Shown here one piece after another: positions 24,768 through 36,396 of a stretch of DNA of 64,000 bases. The translations under genes and the position numbers were made by a program. A model generated the notes under the pieces. The model ran no database searches. It had not been told where the DNA came from and was given only the letters and a program-made list of their open reading frames with translations. The stretch covers positions 26,813,018-26,877,017 of the forward strand of contig CM038708.1 of NCBI GenBank assembly GCA_021613375.1. The letters run 5' to 3'. Position 1 is the stretch's first letter; each line of letters begins with the position of its first letter. This DNA is from Megaleporinus macrocephalus. Its lineage: Eukaryota; Chordata; Actinopteri; Characiformes; Anostomidae.

Positions 24768-26125
24768 AACCTAATTCCAAACAAGTTGGGACGGCCTTTG
24801 AAATTCCAATAAAATCAGAAGCGACTGTTTAGTGAATTTTGTTTAACCTGAATTTATTTGACAATGATATAAAAAGTACTTTGTTTTTACTTTCTGAACT
24901 TTATTGTCTTGTAAATGTATGGTGCCTGCAACACTTTCCAAAAAAAAGTGTTTAGCACTGCGTTACTTCACTTTTTCTTCTAACAGCTCTTAATAATCGT
25001 TTTGTTGACTATAGATAAAAAACGATTCAGTTTTCTGTTATGCAACTGTATAGGTCCACTGTTATATTATTCATACATTTTCAATAGGACACCATTCTAC
25101 ACTGCAGGAAGGCCAGTCTAACTGTCATGTTGTTGTTGTTGCCATGCTGCTGTCACATTCACAATGTGGCTTGGGCTTGTCATGTTAACAGAAGAAGAGA
25201 AAAGCAACATCTAGGAAGCAGCATGTTGCTCCATAATGTGTTCAGACTTAATGATCAAAGATATGCACTTACTTGCTCATATCCTTCATTACATGAAATA
25301 CTTTGGATTTTAAACTTTCCACTGTTGACAAACTAGATGGTCCTGTTCTTCATTTTCTTCAACACAACATCTATTATTTCTATAAGCAATCTGGAACGCT
25401 GACTCATCAGACCACAATACACGTTTTCATTGTGAATCAGTCCATCCCACACATATGCATGCTGCCTGTATAGCGTGTATTGTCTGTAAATAATATGTAC
25501 ATTGTTTGTACATTACTTGTCCATAGATGCTCTGTCTGCTTGTATACTGTGTATATTGTTTATTATCTGTATTTAATGTGTAGAACGAACAGACTGAGGA
25601 ACAGCTTCATTCCGGAAGCTGTAAGACTTTTAAACGCCACTTAGTGGAACCACTGCACTGACACTTTTACTGCACTGACACTTTTACGACACCAGTCACT
25701 TTAATACACTCTGCTGCTACCTTCTCCATTCCTGTTTATTTTATTTTCATATATTTTATATATTTATGTTTATTTTATTTATTTAAGTACTGCTGTCTGG
25801 GTAAAACTGGGTCCTTGGGTACCACAATTTCGTTCCACCCCATGTACCACATGTGATGCGAATGACAATAAAGTCTCCTTGAATCCTTGAATCCTTGAAT
25901 GGACAGTGGACAGGCTGCAAATTATTAGTACACTGTCTGGGTATTACTTACTACACTGTGTTTATTGCTTATTAGCGACAAACAGTGTTTATGCACAATG
26001 CTTTGTTAAAGTGTGGCCCTGCACTGAGGGATTGGAGGTCAGGGGCCTTCAGTTGTGGTTTTCCAGACTCCCTGAATGGTTTATGGTCATTACACACTCT
26101 ACTTTTACGAAATCGTTTTCTTAGA
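24768..26125 (-). mobile_element. Decayed teleost DNA transposon ('AATTCCAA...AAGTTGGGAC' family), split by a LINE
   Basis: The left end carries 'cctaattccaaacaagttgg', a start I recognise from a family very common in teleosts. Downstream landmarks in the expected order are 'ctgcaggaaggccagt', 'ctagatggtcctg', 'ctcatcagaccacaatacac', then, after the LINE, 'tagcgacaaacagtgtttat', 'ctgagggattggaggtca' and 'gtggttttccagactccctg'. These correspond to the degenerate transposase gene read from the minus strand. Stops and frameshifts make it a dead copy. The right end was not found and may be lost. Superfamily (possibly IS630/Tc1-like) is not certain. Confidence 0.65.
25448..25899 (+). mobile_element. 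LINE (L2/CR1-type) 3' end, 5'-truncated
   Basis: A short in-frame remnant at 25582-25641 reads RTNRLRNSFIPEAVRLLN followed by two residues and a stop, matching the typical C-terminus of fish L2/CR1-clade reverse transcriptases. It is followed by a 3' UTR with a tandem 'actgcactgacacttttac' duplication (25652-25688), 'aatgacaataaag', and a tail of three TCCTTGAA units (25876-25899). Short tandem 3' tails instead of poly(A) are characteristic of this clade. The element is truncated soon after the C-terminal codons, as most copies are. The 5' boundary is inferred from where the host transposon similarity stops. Confidence 0.7.
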
Positions 26126-27126
26126 AATGTTATTGTGTAACTGTAAACTGTTAGATTAGCTAGGCTCGAACCCTCCTTACTCTCTCACTCTGTCTTTCCT
26201 GGACATTCTTGTTATAATTTTTTATTTGGTGAAGAAAATTTATTTTATATAAACAGTCACACATTTTGTTTAGAATAAAAATCTTTAACAAACCATTAAC
26301 TTTTATGTAAATAAGTTGTTCTTCTGTGATGTAGCTTCCAAGACCCTTTTTGCTTCCATTTAGCAGTAACCACTATGCAACTAATAAGTGGCTTGTGTAG
26401 TTGTTTTAAAATGTTTGAAGGGTTTATGTGCTTCATAAGTTGTTTTTTTTAAGATAAACTAAAATTGCAATGAAAACTAAATACACTTCCACACAACTGT
26501 TCACACAAAGTTCAACTTGACCCCCTCTTCCTTTAACACTGAGCTTCTGAGCTTCCTCTGTTTCAGAAACATGCTTCAAAACAACTTAAGATCAAAACCA
26601 TCCTGGTAGTGCTCTTGGCACTACATCTTCCGTCAAGAAACAGCAGGTGTAAAACACAGACCCCTTGTTTACATTTCCCAGTTGCCTTCTGGTTATTTCC
26701 CCTATGCTCTTAAGGGATGTGTACTTAAGACATAACCTACAGGAACATAAACCCTTAACTGCAAGGTCTCTGCTCTCAAGTCTCATCATATGAATATTCA
26801 CGTGCACAACCGACTCGGAAAATGATAGCAGGGAATACCAAATCCCCAGCTGATGCTGAAGTGAGGTCTCGTGCTGTATAACGATGCTTACTATCAGATG
26901 ACATGAACCAAAACATCAACATAATATAAACCTGCAGTATGTTTAGTGTCATTACTCACAATTTCCCTTCAGTGTGTTATGTGTAAGCATGTAGTTTGGG
27001 GAATTTCTATGTGTGATTTTTTTCCCTCCCCAGGTGTGGCTGCTTAGTAAGGACCACTGACCAATCAGGGTTCTTGCTGGGGAAACTGTTGGAAGAGCAT
27101 AAACCTTTTAAAGCACCACTCAATAT
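26126..27126. other. Non-coding stretch, nothing recognised
   Basis: AT-rich. The frame at 26592-26807 (-) is unrecognised. Confidence 0.4.
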
Positions 27127-27202
27127 GGATGTGGGCAGGGGTACCAGTAGGTACTCTGGGTCCTGGATGTGGGCAGTGGTACCGGTAGGTATTCTGGGCC
27201 CC
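27127..27202. repeat. Two-copy 38-bp tandem repeat
   Basis: 'ggatgtgggcaggggtacca' at 27127 and 'ggatgtgggcagtggtaccg' at 27165 begin two units of 38 bp that differ at about six positions. Overlapping frames on both strands (27007-27322) result from the open, stop-free repeat. Confidence 0.85.
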
Positions 27203-29406
27203 CAGTTTTCCTGGTCCATAATGAAAAAGACGTTTTTGACTAGAACAGGACATATATATTGTTTGAAGCCCATTAAAATTTCTACAAATATACGTATTTA
27301 TCCAGTTACAGACATTCAGTGAGGAGTAATAGAGATACTTTGAATTTATTTCATGATTTATCCAGGTAATGTTTACTTTCTCGCTTTCACTTACATGTTT
27401 TTAAGTCACTTTCAACATATCAGTGGTCAACAGAGCATGACATGGTTTATTTAGACTGCTCTATCACATCATCCCATTTTCCATTCAATTACAGCTGCTA
27501 AACAATAGCTTCATTTCCAGCTCCAGCTAATCTTGACAAGCCACCCCAACTTTGAAAACACTAGGTGAAACTGTCCTCCCTGTTTTTGCTGCTTTTCCTC
27601 TTTTTTAAAAAAAAATCATAACTTGCATTTTTCCTTCAATCTAATAATTTTTGTTTAATCATCATATTCTTCCAACCGCCGACAGAACCCCTGGCTGAGG
27701 AGGAGATGATTGTGACTGCCACCACACTCTGTGGACACAACCTTTAGGTTTGTGTTGGGAGTGGGCTTGTGTTTTATAATGCTATTGGATAATCGCTCTG
27801 ATTTACAGAGAGGTTACTTGAGTTACTTTGTGTCACCTGAGGTTTCAAATAGGTGAGAAAGCATGCCTATACATATTGCACTACATACAGTACCACGCTG
27901 CAAAGCTCTCCAGGTTAAAGTTGTTTGTTTTTTTTTGGTTTTTTTTGTTGCAGACATACATGCATTTGCCTTGGAGATGTTGAGGTGTGTCAATGTGGTG
28001 TTATGTTCATTTCCTTATGGCCTGCCTAAAATTTTTCTAAACAATACTTTACTGATGCGTTTGTGTGTTCTGACGCCTAGCATCAATGAAATAGCGCCCC
28101 CAATTTCCAAAAATATCCAAAATACCCCCTCTTCCTCTGGAATGTCGTACTTATTTAATCCCACTTTGTCACAGATCCCATTTAAAATGTGAGACTGTAG
28201 CAATTTCTCCAAACCTTCAGGCATATTCCAGGGTCTCTCCGGTTTTCTAAAGGCTAGCAATGCGACCCAGTTGGTAAGCACCCATCATGCTCTACTGTGG
28301 TTTTATTCATGACATTGATTAGTCAAAGTGGAAGTTTGAAGTGTTGCTTTAAAAAACATTTATCTTAAAAAAATCTGTCCCAAAAATACACCATCTGCAG
28401 ATTTGACTGTAAAAATTCTAAATCAGGATCATTGCACCCCTATCAAAAAAATGCCTATAAATGTATATGTGCAAATACTTAAAATGGAACCGTCGCTATT
28501 AAAGCACCACTGGTATAATTCTTTATCTCTGTGTGTTTTATCGTCTAGATGGAAATCAATTTTGATTTGGTGCAACCAATAAAAGTAGATAAAATAAAAA
28601 CCCTCTAAATAAAGTGCATGTGAAAGTCTGCATTTGGCTTTTGTAGATCCCTGCATTAAGTAAAACAGGCAAGACAGGAGGCAGGAATGACAAAAGCAGA
28701 AGAGAGGAGATTAATAGGGCTGAAATTGATTTCTTAAGCTTCTCTCCTTTCAGCAAAGAGCCAGTCAAACAGGATTTAGCGTCCTGAGATGCCCATCTGT
28801 TAAGAATCTGTCCTATTGAAGACCAGCATGTCCTCTCTGACTCGCACAAACTAGTGCTCTCTCCACCAACTGGACCAGATACGTCTCCAGGAGCAGTAGC
28901 AGCTGTGTGTGTGAGTGTGCGTGCGTGTGTGTGTTTGTCTGACATGCTATGGGTGCAGTGTGTGTATATGTAAATGGCTGGGTGCATACTGTTTGCATAC
29001 TCAGAACAAAGGGCTTGTCTGAAGTGCCTTGTATGTGTCTGGATGATTGGGCTGAAAAGACCTTCTCCATTAGTATACATGTGTGTGATGATTAGAGTAT
29101 TTGTAAATGTCTTGTGTGTATGTGTAAATGTCTGCATCTGGAAGCGAAGGTGTGGGGGAGGAGGGAGGTTTTTTTTGCCCAATCTGTCACAAGCAGTTGC
29201 AAAGAGCTCATCTTCAGTGACGATGTTTGAAGTGTTAGCCCCCTCAGTTCATTCCTAATAATGCTGCCTTAAAAGGCGTTTCTACAAATGATGCTTTTGA
29301 GTACATGTAGAGAAAAGGTCTGTTTTAACATGTTTTGAAAACATTATGGTCATATGTGATACGCTTACTAAGCAAGCAGATTTTGAAGATTTTGTTCATA
29401 TAAAGT
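27203..29406. other. Non-coding stretch with GT-rich patches
   Basis: No supported gene. GT-rich runs lie at 28905-28975 and 29065-29130 and give rise to the long but low-complexity minus-strand frames at 28556-29182. T-runs lie at 27925-27945. Confidence 0.4.
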
Positions 29407-29905
29407 TTATTTTGGGGGTCTGCTAGTTTAGATTTGCATGATTCCATGTTCAAAAATATAATGTTTGTCACAAAACGTTTCCCATATTTGCATCCACCCT
29501 CTTTGCATCTGTCTGAAAGTCTTTGTTGGAGCTTCTGTGTCTTTAAGCTCCACCTCCCAATGCGATCAGTGTGCTTTGATTGGTTAGCTCTCCCACTGTT
29601 TTCTGACTGGTCAACCGCCAGAACTGTTAAAGGCAATAGCAGCATCCTGCTAAAAGTTCCACTCCTACCAGTGGTGATTAAGAATTGTGTTACGAGATGA
29701 TGTCATCTTGTAATAGAGAAAAGAGCTAGAATTCCAATGAGGCATTTTTTTGGCAGTTGAGAAAAGTGGTTTCTGTGGAGAAGAGTTTCAATCTCTGGTG
29801 TGTATTTTGAACTTTGTAACTTTGCAGTCCATTTACATGCAACCATAAAATACTTAAGGAAAAGTAAGAATAATAGAACAATAGTATAATAGGTAGTCTT
29901 TAACC
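29407..29905. repeat. Dispersed repeat R1, copy 2
   Basis: Direct-orientation partner of 22181-22740 (see that entry for shared blocks). This copy lacks about 60 bp of the middle of copy 1. It is followed after about 80 bp by repeat R2 and then by a Tc1-like miniature element, so 29.4-30.5 kb is a repeat cluster. Confidence 0.7.
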
Positions 29906-29986
29906 CTCTACTTTTGGAGTGTGAAAGGTACATTTTTTTAAGTTTAAATAATCTCCTTGTGAAAGAATGTCATGCACAGAACCGTG

Positions 29987-30181
29987 AATAAGATGTTAGG
30001 ACTGGAACTACAGTTTGGCTTCTATCAATTAAAAAATTAAACAGCCTGTTTTTGTTACTGTGGCTATAACGCTCATATAGGTGTAGCTAAACTGCTGTAT
30101 GCTAAATAGGTGGATGTGTGTAAATTCATTATATTGTGACATTGTAAAAACATTAAAGTTTCCTATTAAGGACTGTATGAA
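29987..30181. repeat. Dispersed repeat R2, copy 1 (195 bp)
   Basis: Nearly the same as 32816-33006 (about 87% by eye): both run from 'aataagatgttagga' through 'gttactgtggctataac', 'ctaaactgctgtatgctaaa' and 'gtgtgtaaattcattatatt' to 'gaactgtatga'-like ends. Part of it ('aacaggctgttt...gttactgtg') also recurs near 54023-54045. Confidence 0.85.
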
Positions 30182-30238
30182 ATTGGCGAAACACAGTTCA
30201 ACAAAAACACATGAATTACGTAAACTCTCCCTGGTGCG

Positions 30239-30510
30239 TACAGCTGTATGCAAATGTTTGTACACCTCAGGCAAATTACATGTTTGACTACTTTTCAAAT
30301 GAGTTAACATGTACACGAGTTAACATCTACAAGTGAGTTTACATGTAAAGTGCCATAAATTTAGGACAGGTCACATTTAGATTTATTCCCCCTACCCATC
30401 CCAAATAAGCTGTGTATAAATTGTTAGGAAGTGTGTTGTTTGTAGAAGATGTGTCAACTTAAGCTCACTAATTAGACCAGGGCACCCGAACTTTTGCATG
30501 CGACTGGCTA
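30239..30510. mobile_element. Tc1/mariner-like miniature element, ~272 bp
   Basis: Imperfect terminal inverted repeats: left TACAGCTGTATGCAAATGTT; right, read from the other strand, TAGCCAGTCGCATGCAAAAG. Inner blocks 'gcaaattacatgtttgac' and 'gagttaacat' (twice) match miniature fish Tc1/mariner elements as I remember them. TA at both extremities fits the TA target of this superfamily. There is no transposase frame. Confidence 0.6.
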
Positions 30511-31435
30511 ACTAAAAACAAAAACGGCTGGATATATCACGTGTGGCTGTTTGCATATTCTGCTTGATTTACTAAAGTTTGCACAAGTAGCTGCAGGTAT
30601 TTTGCATGCAGTTTTCTCCACCGCTTAAAATCCAGATGTAAACTTTGCGTTAGTTCTCTCAGAGGCATATTGCTAGGAGGCTTCTTTAAAAGGTGGCAGC
30701 AGATGTTGTGGCTAAAAAGATGTACGAGCCTTGAACACAATAACAACATTATTATTATTTAAGCGTCCAGGGTCAGAGGTACATGTGTGAGAACATAAAA
30801 CGGAATATTTGCACGTGGTCGGTGTTATTGCTTCTCATATTCTGTAAAATAGCAGCTCTGTAAAGTGGTTGGTGTTAAATACCTCCATTCATTAACACCG
30901 CTGTATCACTGAGCCTGCATTTCACTGCACATTTCAAACCCAGTGTGTCACAAGTGGCCAATCCAGTGTTGCTCCTGTGTGCCGTTTGCTTTGTTTCTGT
31001 CCTCATAAATACATATGACCTATTTTTTTTCCCACAACCATACATCCCAACCAACAACCATCAAGGATCCTTTATTCTTAAGAATGATCTTTCACTATAC
31101 TATGCTGTTCAAATGGAATTAAATATTTAATTATACTGAGATTTGTTTACTTTAAACAAGATGGAATATATACTTTCTTCTGTTTGTTTTGATGACAAAC
31201 TTGTGCTAAAGGATAAAAACTCTATTTATATTCTAATTATATAAGTAAATAGAATTCAGGGTTTGTACATTTGAAAGAATTCCTCAACTCGTTTCAATGA
31301 GCTACGAATGAGAATGATACTAATTATAATCTCACACCTGGCTTTAGATACTGCTGCCGAGAACCGTGACTTCTAAGGGTTAAGCTAGAAACAGCACACA
31401 TGCTCAGTAAGTGATTTAGGAGGTGGGAATATCTC
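30511..31435. other. Non-coding stretch, nothing recognised
   Basis: Short chance frames only. Confidence 0.4.
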
Positions 31436-31865
31436 CTTCAACCGTAGCCTCAATGTTCTAGCCCCAACAATAAGCGTCATTACCGTACAATCCACAGTGA
31501 CAATATGTCAGCTCTCTTATGGAGCGAAGACAACCTATTCTACCATCCCATCATCTTTTCAGATGAAGCAAAACTGAATGCCGCTTCATAAAAAGGCTCA
31601 TCTTCTAAATTATGGACAGAGCACACATGTAATTGAGACACTTAGCCAAATGTGGGGAAAAAAGTATAATTTGCCAAATTGGGCCTGCTACATAAAACAT
31701 GAGATTGTCTCATGCATTATTTATTACACTGCTAGGTCCAATTAACGAAGACACGACAACTGCCTCATGAGGAGTTAAAGTCGAGTGCACTTTCACGTTA
31801 GGTGTGTCAACAAGACCGTTTGATGCTCAGCTGATAAGCAGAGGTCCTTGGTAAAGGTGAACGCT
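31436..31865. other. Candidate conserved non-coding block
   Basis: Repeat-free complex sequence. Motifs include AGCGTCATTACCGTAC (31472), ATGTAATTGAG (31628), AATTTGCCAAATTGG (31670-31684), CAATTAACGAAG (31739) and CAGCTGATAAGC (31829). The flanks are clearly more AT-rich. CNE status inferred from composition and motif density. Confidence 0.35.
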
Positions 31866-32815
31866 GGAAATGGACTATGAAGGAACCAACATGGAAACAA
31901 AAGATAAACTCTGTCACTTTCGTGTTTGTATGTACCTGAAACAGTCATAATTAGTACATTAGTAAATATTAAAGCTATAAACCATTAGCGAAAGAAACAA
32001 TATTTAGATATTGTTAACAATAATCAACATACACAAGTATTCTACAAAGAAATGCAATTATGTTATCATTGCTAAGCAAACACTGAATGCTGAATGAAGA
32101 GAAGAACATTCGGTTACCCATCACTGTATGTTGTACGTTGAACTTTACATATGATAAATACTATTGTTAACACAAAAATCTGTTAGGTCATCAAATTACC
32201 ATTGCAGGTCTCATATAGCACCAATCCAACAGTGTTCCTTTCACACGTTGAATCTCAAACAGCTCCATACATAATGCACTACGTAAGAAATTACATACCG
32301 ACTCTTGCAGCCCAGCAGCGCATAGTACAGCTAAAAAAACAGTAATTTAGAATTCAGTCACATCCATACTGTACAAATACAGCATTTGTCTGTAAAAGAT
32401 AGGATTTAAAAACTTATATTGCACACCAGAGAGTATGCAGCCCTCTGATGCAGCTTCTGACTGAAACAGACATTGAAGGCATGTAGGTCATCCGACTTTT
32501 ATATGGAAGTGAATCACATCGTAAGTACATTTTAATTGAAGCCTGTTATACTAACGATGGAGCTGTTTAACATGTTAGCTATCTTTTAGTCTGTTAGCTA
32601 GCTGACGGACTAGTTCTTGTTAAGAAAATAAGCTATTCAGCCCCTCAATTAAAACAAAAAATTATTTTTATTTCATCAGTGAGTGCATCAGTAGTGCATG
32701 CAAGCAGCATTTTTGTGGCACAGTGCAATAATACTTGCAGAGTTTAGTTGGTATTGGTTGACAATAAGCTTGCATATACCATGCATTTTACATTGACTTT
32801 GAACAGAGCTCAGTC
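31866..32815. other. Non-coding stretch, AT-rich
   Basis: No exon, RNA or named repeat. Confidence 0.4.
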
Positions 32816-33006
32816 AATAAGATGTTAGGACCAGAACTACAGCCTCTATCAATTAAAAAACTAAACAGGCTATTTTTGTTACTGTGGCTATAACACTCAT
32901 ATTGTTGGAGCTAAACTGCTGTATGCTAAATAGGGGGATGTGTGTAAATTCATTATATTGTGACATCATAAAAACACTAAAGTTTCCAATTATGAACTGT
33001 ATGAAC
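32816..33006. repeat. Dispersed repeat R2, copy 2
   Basis: Direct-orientation partner of 29987-30181, about 2.8 kb away. Similarity continues weakly about 20 bp further upstream in both copies ('cagag/cagaa' region). Confidence 0.85.
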
Positions 33007-33279
33007 TGAGTTTTAAACATTCAATGTCTACATACCACATCAAACTCTTATCATAAAAAATACTAATAAATGCATAAATACACTATAATAAATACACTTG
33101 CAGTATAAGCCAATGGGAAGACACTTCAGCAAAGTGTTTTTGGGGCCAATAGCGGGCTGAAATAGCTGTCTGTGGCACATGTGAATTAGGTTAAAATATG
33201 CTGGAGTACTCTGTTTATAAGTTACATGCTTTTAATTTCATACCATACTGTAACTAGCAAAAGTACAGCAAAACCATAG

Positions 33280-33735
33280 CTGACCTTGGAATGGCACATA
33301 CCCTCCCCCGCTTTTTTCCTCTCTTTCCCTTTTACCCCACAAGCTCCCCAATGCCCTCAACTGTAATGAGGTTCTTTGAATGTGTCTGCAAGGCAGGGGT
33401 GGGCTACGATTCTCCAGCACACGCGGGGCTGTTTACTTGCATTGTTAATTCCATTAGCCCTCTGGCAACTACTTCAATATTTAACATTCTCGATTTAGCA
33501 GTAGTATCCCCCCCCTACACACCCCATTCCCCTATTTCTATTTTTTCCTCCATTAGCCTCACCCAAACCGAGTCACGCAATTAAACAAAGTGGCCTAAAA
33601 ACCAATAGACAGCTAATCGATCTTAAAGCCCTAAATACAGTGTCATTCACCGTGAGCTGGATTGAAGGTAAGACATGGCATTTTGAACTCAGCACTCAGC
33701 AGACAGTGAAAAGACTGCCTTGATTTCTAGGCAAC
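33280..33735. other. Candidate conserved non-coding block
   Basis: Includes GTTAATTCCATTAG (33444-33457), CGCAATTAAACAAAG (33575) and CTAATCGATC (33613), in repeat-free sequence of raised complexity. The frame at 33291-33584 is Pro/Ser-rich pyrimidine sequence without a recognised domain. Confidence 0.33.
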
Positions 33736-34001
33736 AACTTGTCTGACAAAATGATATAGCCTACGTTCTCCAGTCAAACAGGCAACTGATGCAGGTTGAA
33801 ACAGGTGTCATTAACACCTTGTCCGTGTGTGCAGCTAAAAAGCCATTCGTAGCAGTCAGGAGCTCATTGTAATGATTTGTATGGGTCCCAGTGGATAGTA
33901 CCTAACAACATTACAGCATGTGTATTAGCAGTAATTGAGAATGGAGCACAACCTAACACATTTCAATATTTGTTTAAAAGTAATTAAGGAAGATTTATAT
34001 T

Positions 34002-34008
<7 letters not shown>
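33736..34008. other. Non-coding stretch
   Basis: Nothing recognised. Confidence 0.4.

Positions 34009-34077
<69 letters not shown>
34009..34077. repeat. (AT)n microsatellite
   Basis: 34 uninterrupted AT units. Confidence 0.97.
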
Positions 34078-34079
<2 letters not shown>

Positions 34080-35500
34080 ATCAACCTGCATGTGTCTGCT
34101 ACTAAGAAAACATTGCCTGCAGCACCTACGGTTTATCAGCAATTCAGCTGTAAGTGGCAAGAGTGCAACATTACATGAAACCCTGTAGGCGGGGTTAGCT
34201 GTAACAAACGATGGGGCAACTTGTAGCACTTGCTAAACAAATCTGGTAAATCAGTGCAGGACACAGTCAACTCACAACAGTTTGGTGTTGCTTGAACCAG
34301 AAAAAGAATTTAGCATTTCTACATGACATCTATAGAATATTTTTGATAAACTTGTCAATTAAAGCTTATTGAAATTACATTTATTTGGGAGGATATAAAC
34401 TTTTTAGTGTGAAAACTGTACATGCGCTAGCTGTCAGTGAGAGTTGTTTGTGACATACACACAAATCCAGGTCCATGCACAGACATTTTGGGGTACAGTT
34501 GCAGATGGGCAACAAAAATAAGGCAACATGAAAATGAAATAAATCTCATATAGGTTACTATATATTGCAATCACTCTTTGTGTTTTTTAAAATATATAAA
34601 CTATGTTAAGTCAAGAGTTTTCCAAAGCCAGCCAAAAGTACAATGTTACTACCAACACAAGGAATCAGGACCCCAGTCGCCAGCAGGCACAGCCGTGATG
34701 TGACTCATTACACTATTTAATCGCTACATAGTATTCTGTCTGTTTAAGAGCTCCCCAGTCTTGTATAAATCCCTGTTTTTAATAACAATAATAAAAACTG
34801 GTTTAGCAAGTTGTTAATCAGAGTTTTACTGGTGAGGCTTCCAGCACTGGGGTGATGAGTGACAGGTCAGGGTTACTAAGGAGAACCACAGGCGGTCAGT
34901 ACTGCACCAGAGTGGCTGCTCAAGAGCAGTGAACCCTGTAGACACCCAAGTCTATCCACAAGCTCTTTCCTCAGGACGAGGCAGAGGCTCATGTCACTGA
35001 AATGGCTCTCGAAGGCATTATAAAATATGGTAATCATACACACCAACAAAGAGAACACTCGTAGAGTCTGATGGTAAAGTAGCGCTTTTACGTGTAAAAA
35101 AGAAAAAAATACAGTTTTCATTGTGAATCTCAAGCAGTATCTAAGCAGGTTGCGATGGGAATATGAGAAGATGGATTCTACTGGAATCTGTTTTACTACA
35201 CTGCATTTCACTACATGTAAGTTATATATGTAATTACATGACTGTATTGAGACATTTTATATTAAGTCTGCACTCCATGCTTTTGTTGTCGTTGGCGACA
35301 ACCATGACTTCTAAAGTTTACCCTCTTATTATCACCTCAACTTTACTGAAACTGGATGCGATTCAGATACCGTCTCTGCTACAACAGAATAATTTGTCTT
35401 ACATAACTGTAGAGTCAGTAGAGTCAGTTGAGTAGGCTCTGTTTTATAGAGCTTTATGTTAGTGAATCTGTGTCTATGATTAAGTCTGAGAGCGTGCAAA
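34078..35500. other. Non-coding stretch, nothing recognised
   Basis: The 111-codon minus-strand frame at 34876-35211 has no recognised domain or splice context. A small 'gagtcagta' tandem lies at 35411-35432. Confidence 0.4.
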
Positions 35501-35531
35501 TGTGTGTGTATGTGTGTGTGTGTGTGTGTGG
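35501..35531. repeat. (TG)n microsatellite
   Basis: Fifteen TG units with one interruption (TA at 35509). Confidence 0.93.
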
Positions 35532-35869
35532 GGAAGTACAATTTACTGTGGCATTTGCATGTAAAAAGAGGTAATTGACACAAGCGCTAGCACATTACAG
35601 TCTGGCCCGCACAATAGCACAGGAGACCTTTGCTTTTACCCACGTAAACAACCAGGACCACACCAGGCAGAAAATAAATTGTGACTTGTAAGTAAATATG
35701 TGTAATTGAAGCAGTGGACTGTTGAAAATGCATCAAGAGCAAGGCTTTTTCTGTTATGAGGATATTTATCTTCCCCCACAAACAAAGGAGCCTGCAAGAA
35801 GAGAAGAGAGGGTGAGAAATGGACTGTTTGGGGAGTGTGCAAATGCATGTATATGTGTGTGCGTATTCC

Positions 35870-36003
35870 AGAGAATGGGGGAAGAAAGAAAGCGAGAGAG
35901 AAATGGAGGAGGGGGAAGAGAGAGCAAATACAGGAAGAGAGAAAGGAGGCAGAGAGAGAAGGAGGGAGATAGGAGAGAGAGGGGGAGAAAGGAGAGAGAG
36001 AGC
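35870..36003. repeat. Polypurine (GA-rich) tract, ~134 bp
   Basis: Almost pure A/G on the plus strand with a few pyrimidine interruptions. It accounts for the overlapping Arg/Glu-rich plus frames (35722-36048) and the Ser/Leu/Pro-rich minus frames (35587-36041). Such tracts can adopt triplex (H-DNA) structure. Confidence 0.92.
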
Positions 36004-36396
36004 ACAATGCATCTGAAATCAGTTGTGTATGTGTTTCTCATTATCTAGGTGTGTTAATATCAGCATGACGGTGGTTCCCTCAGTGTAACCTGTAGTTTCC
36101 TCATTCCACCCACAAATGTGAGACACTTTCAGTGACATTTTATTTGAAGTGGCCCTTTTTAGATTAAACAGATGCTCAACAGATTCTCAGTAACATAAAA
36201 ATATCATATCAGAACAATTACGCATCTGAATACATTCTTAAGATTTAATTAACTGTGTAAATAAGATTTATTCATATCTGCTGAATTCAGGTGTTTTATG
36301 AGGGCCAAGTTCATATCTGTAGATGTTTATTAACCCCAACATCCTCAAGCTGTCGTAGAAATGCTGGTAACACCATCCTGTAACTGCAGTTGAACA
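36004..36396. other. Non-coding stretch, nothing recognised
   Basis: Unique AT-rich sequence. Confidence 0.4.

Noticed and set aside
28556..29182. Longest open frame (208 codons, minus strand)
   Set aside because: Thr/His-rich from GT/CA-rich sequence; no domain, no splice pair, and overlapping frames open on both strands.
33395..33420. 'caggggtgggctacgat', similar to a hAT end
   Set aside because: No inverted partner or 8-bp duplication nearby.
35587..36048. Several overlapping frames of 65-141 codons on both strands
   Set aside because: All arise from the polypurine/polypyrimidine tract, which lacks stops.
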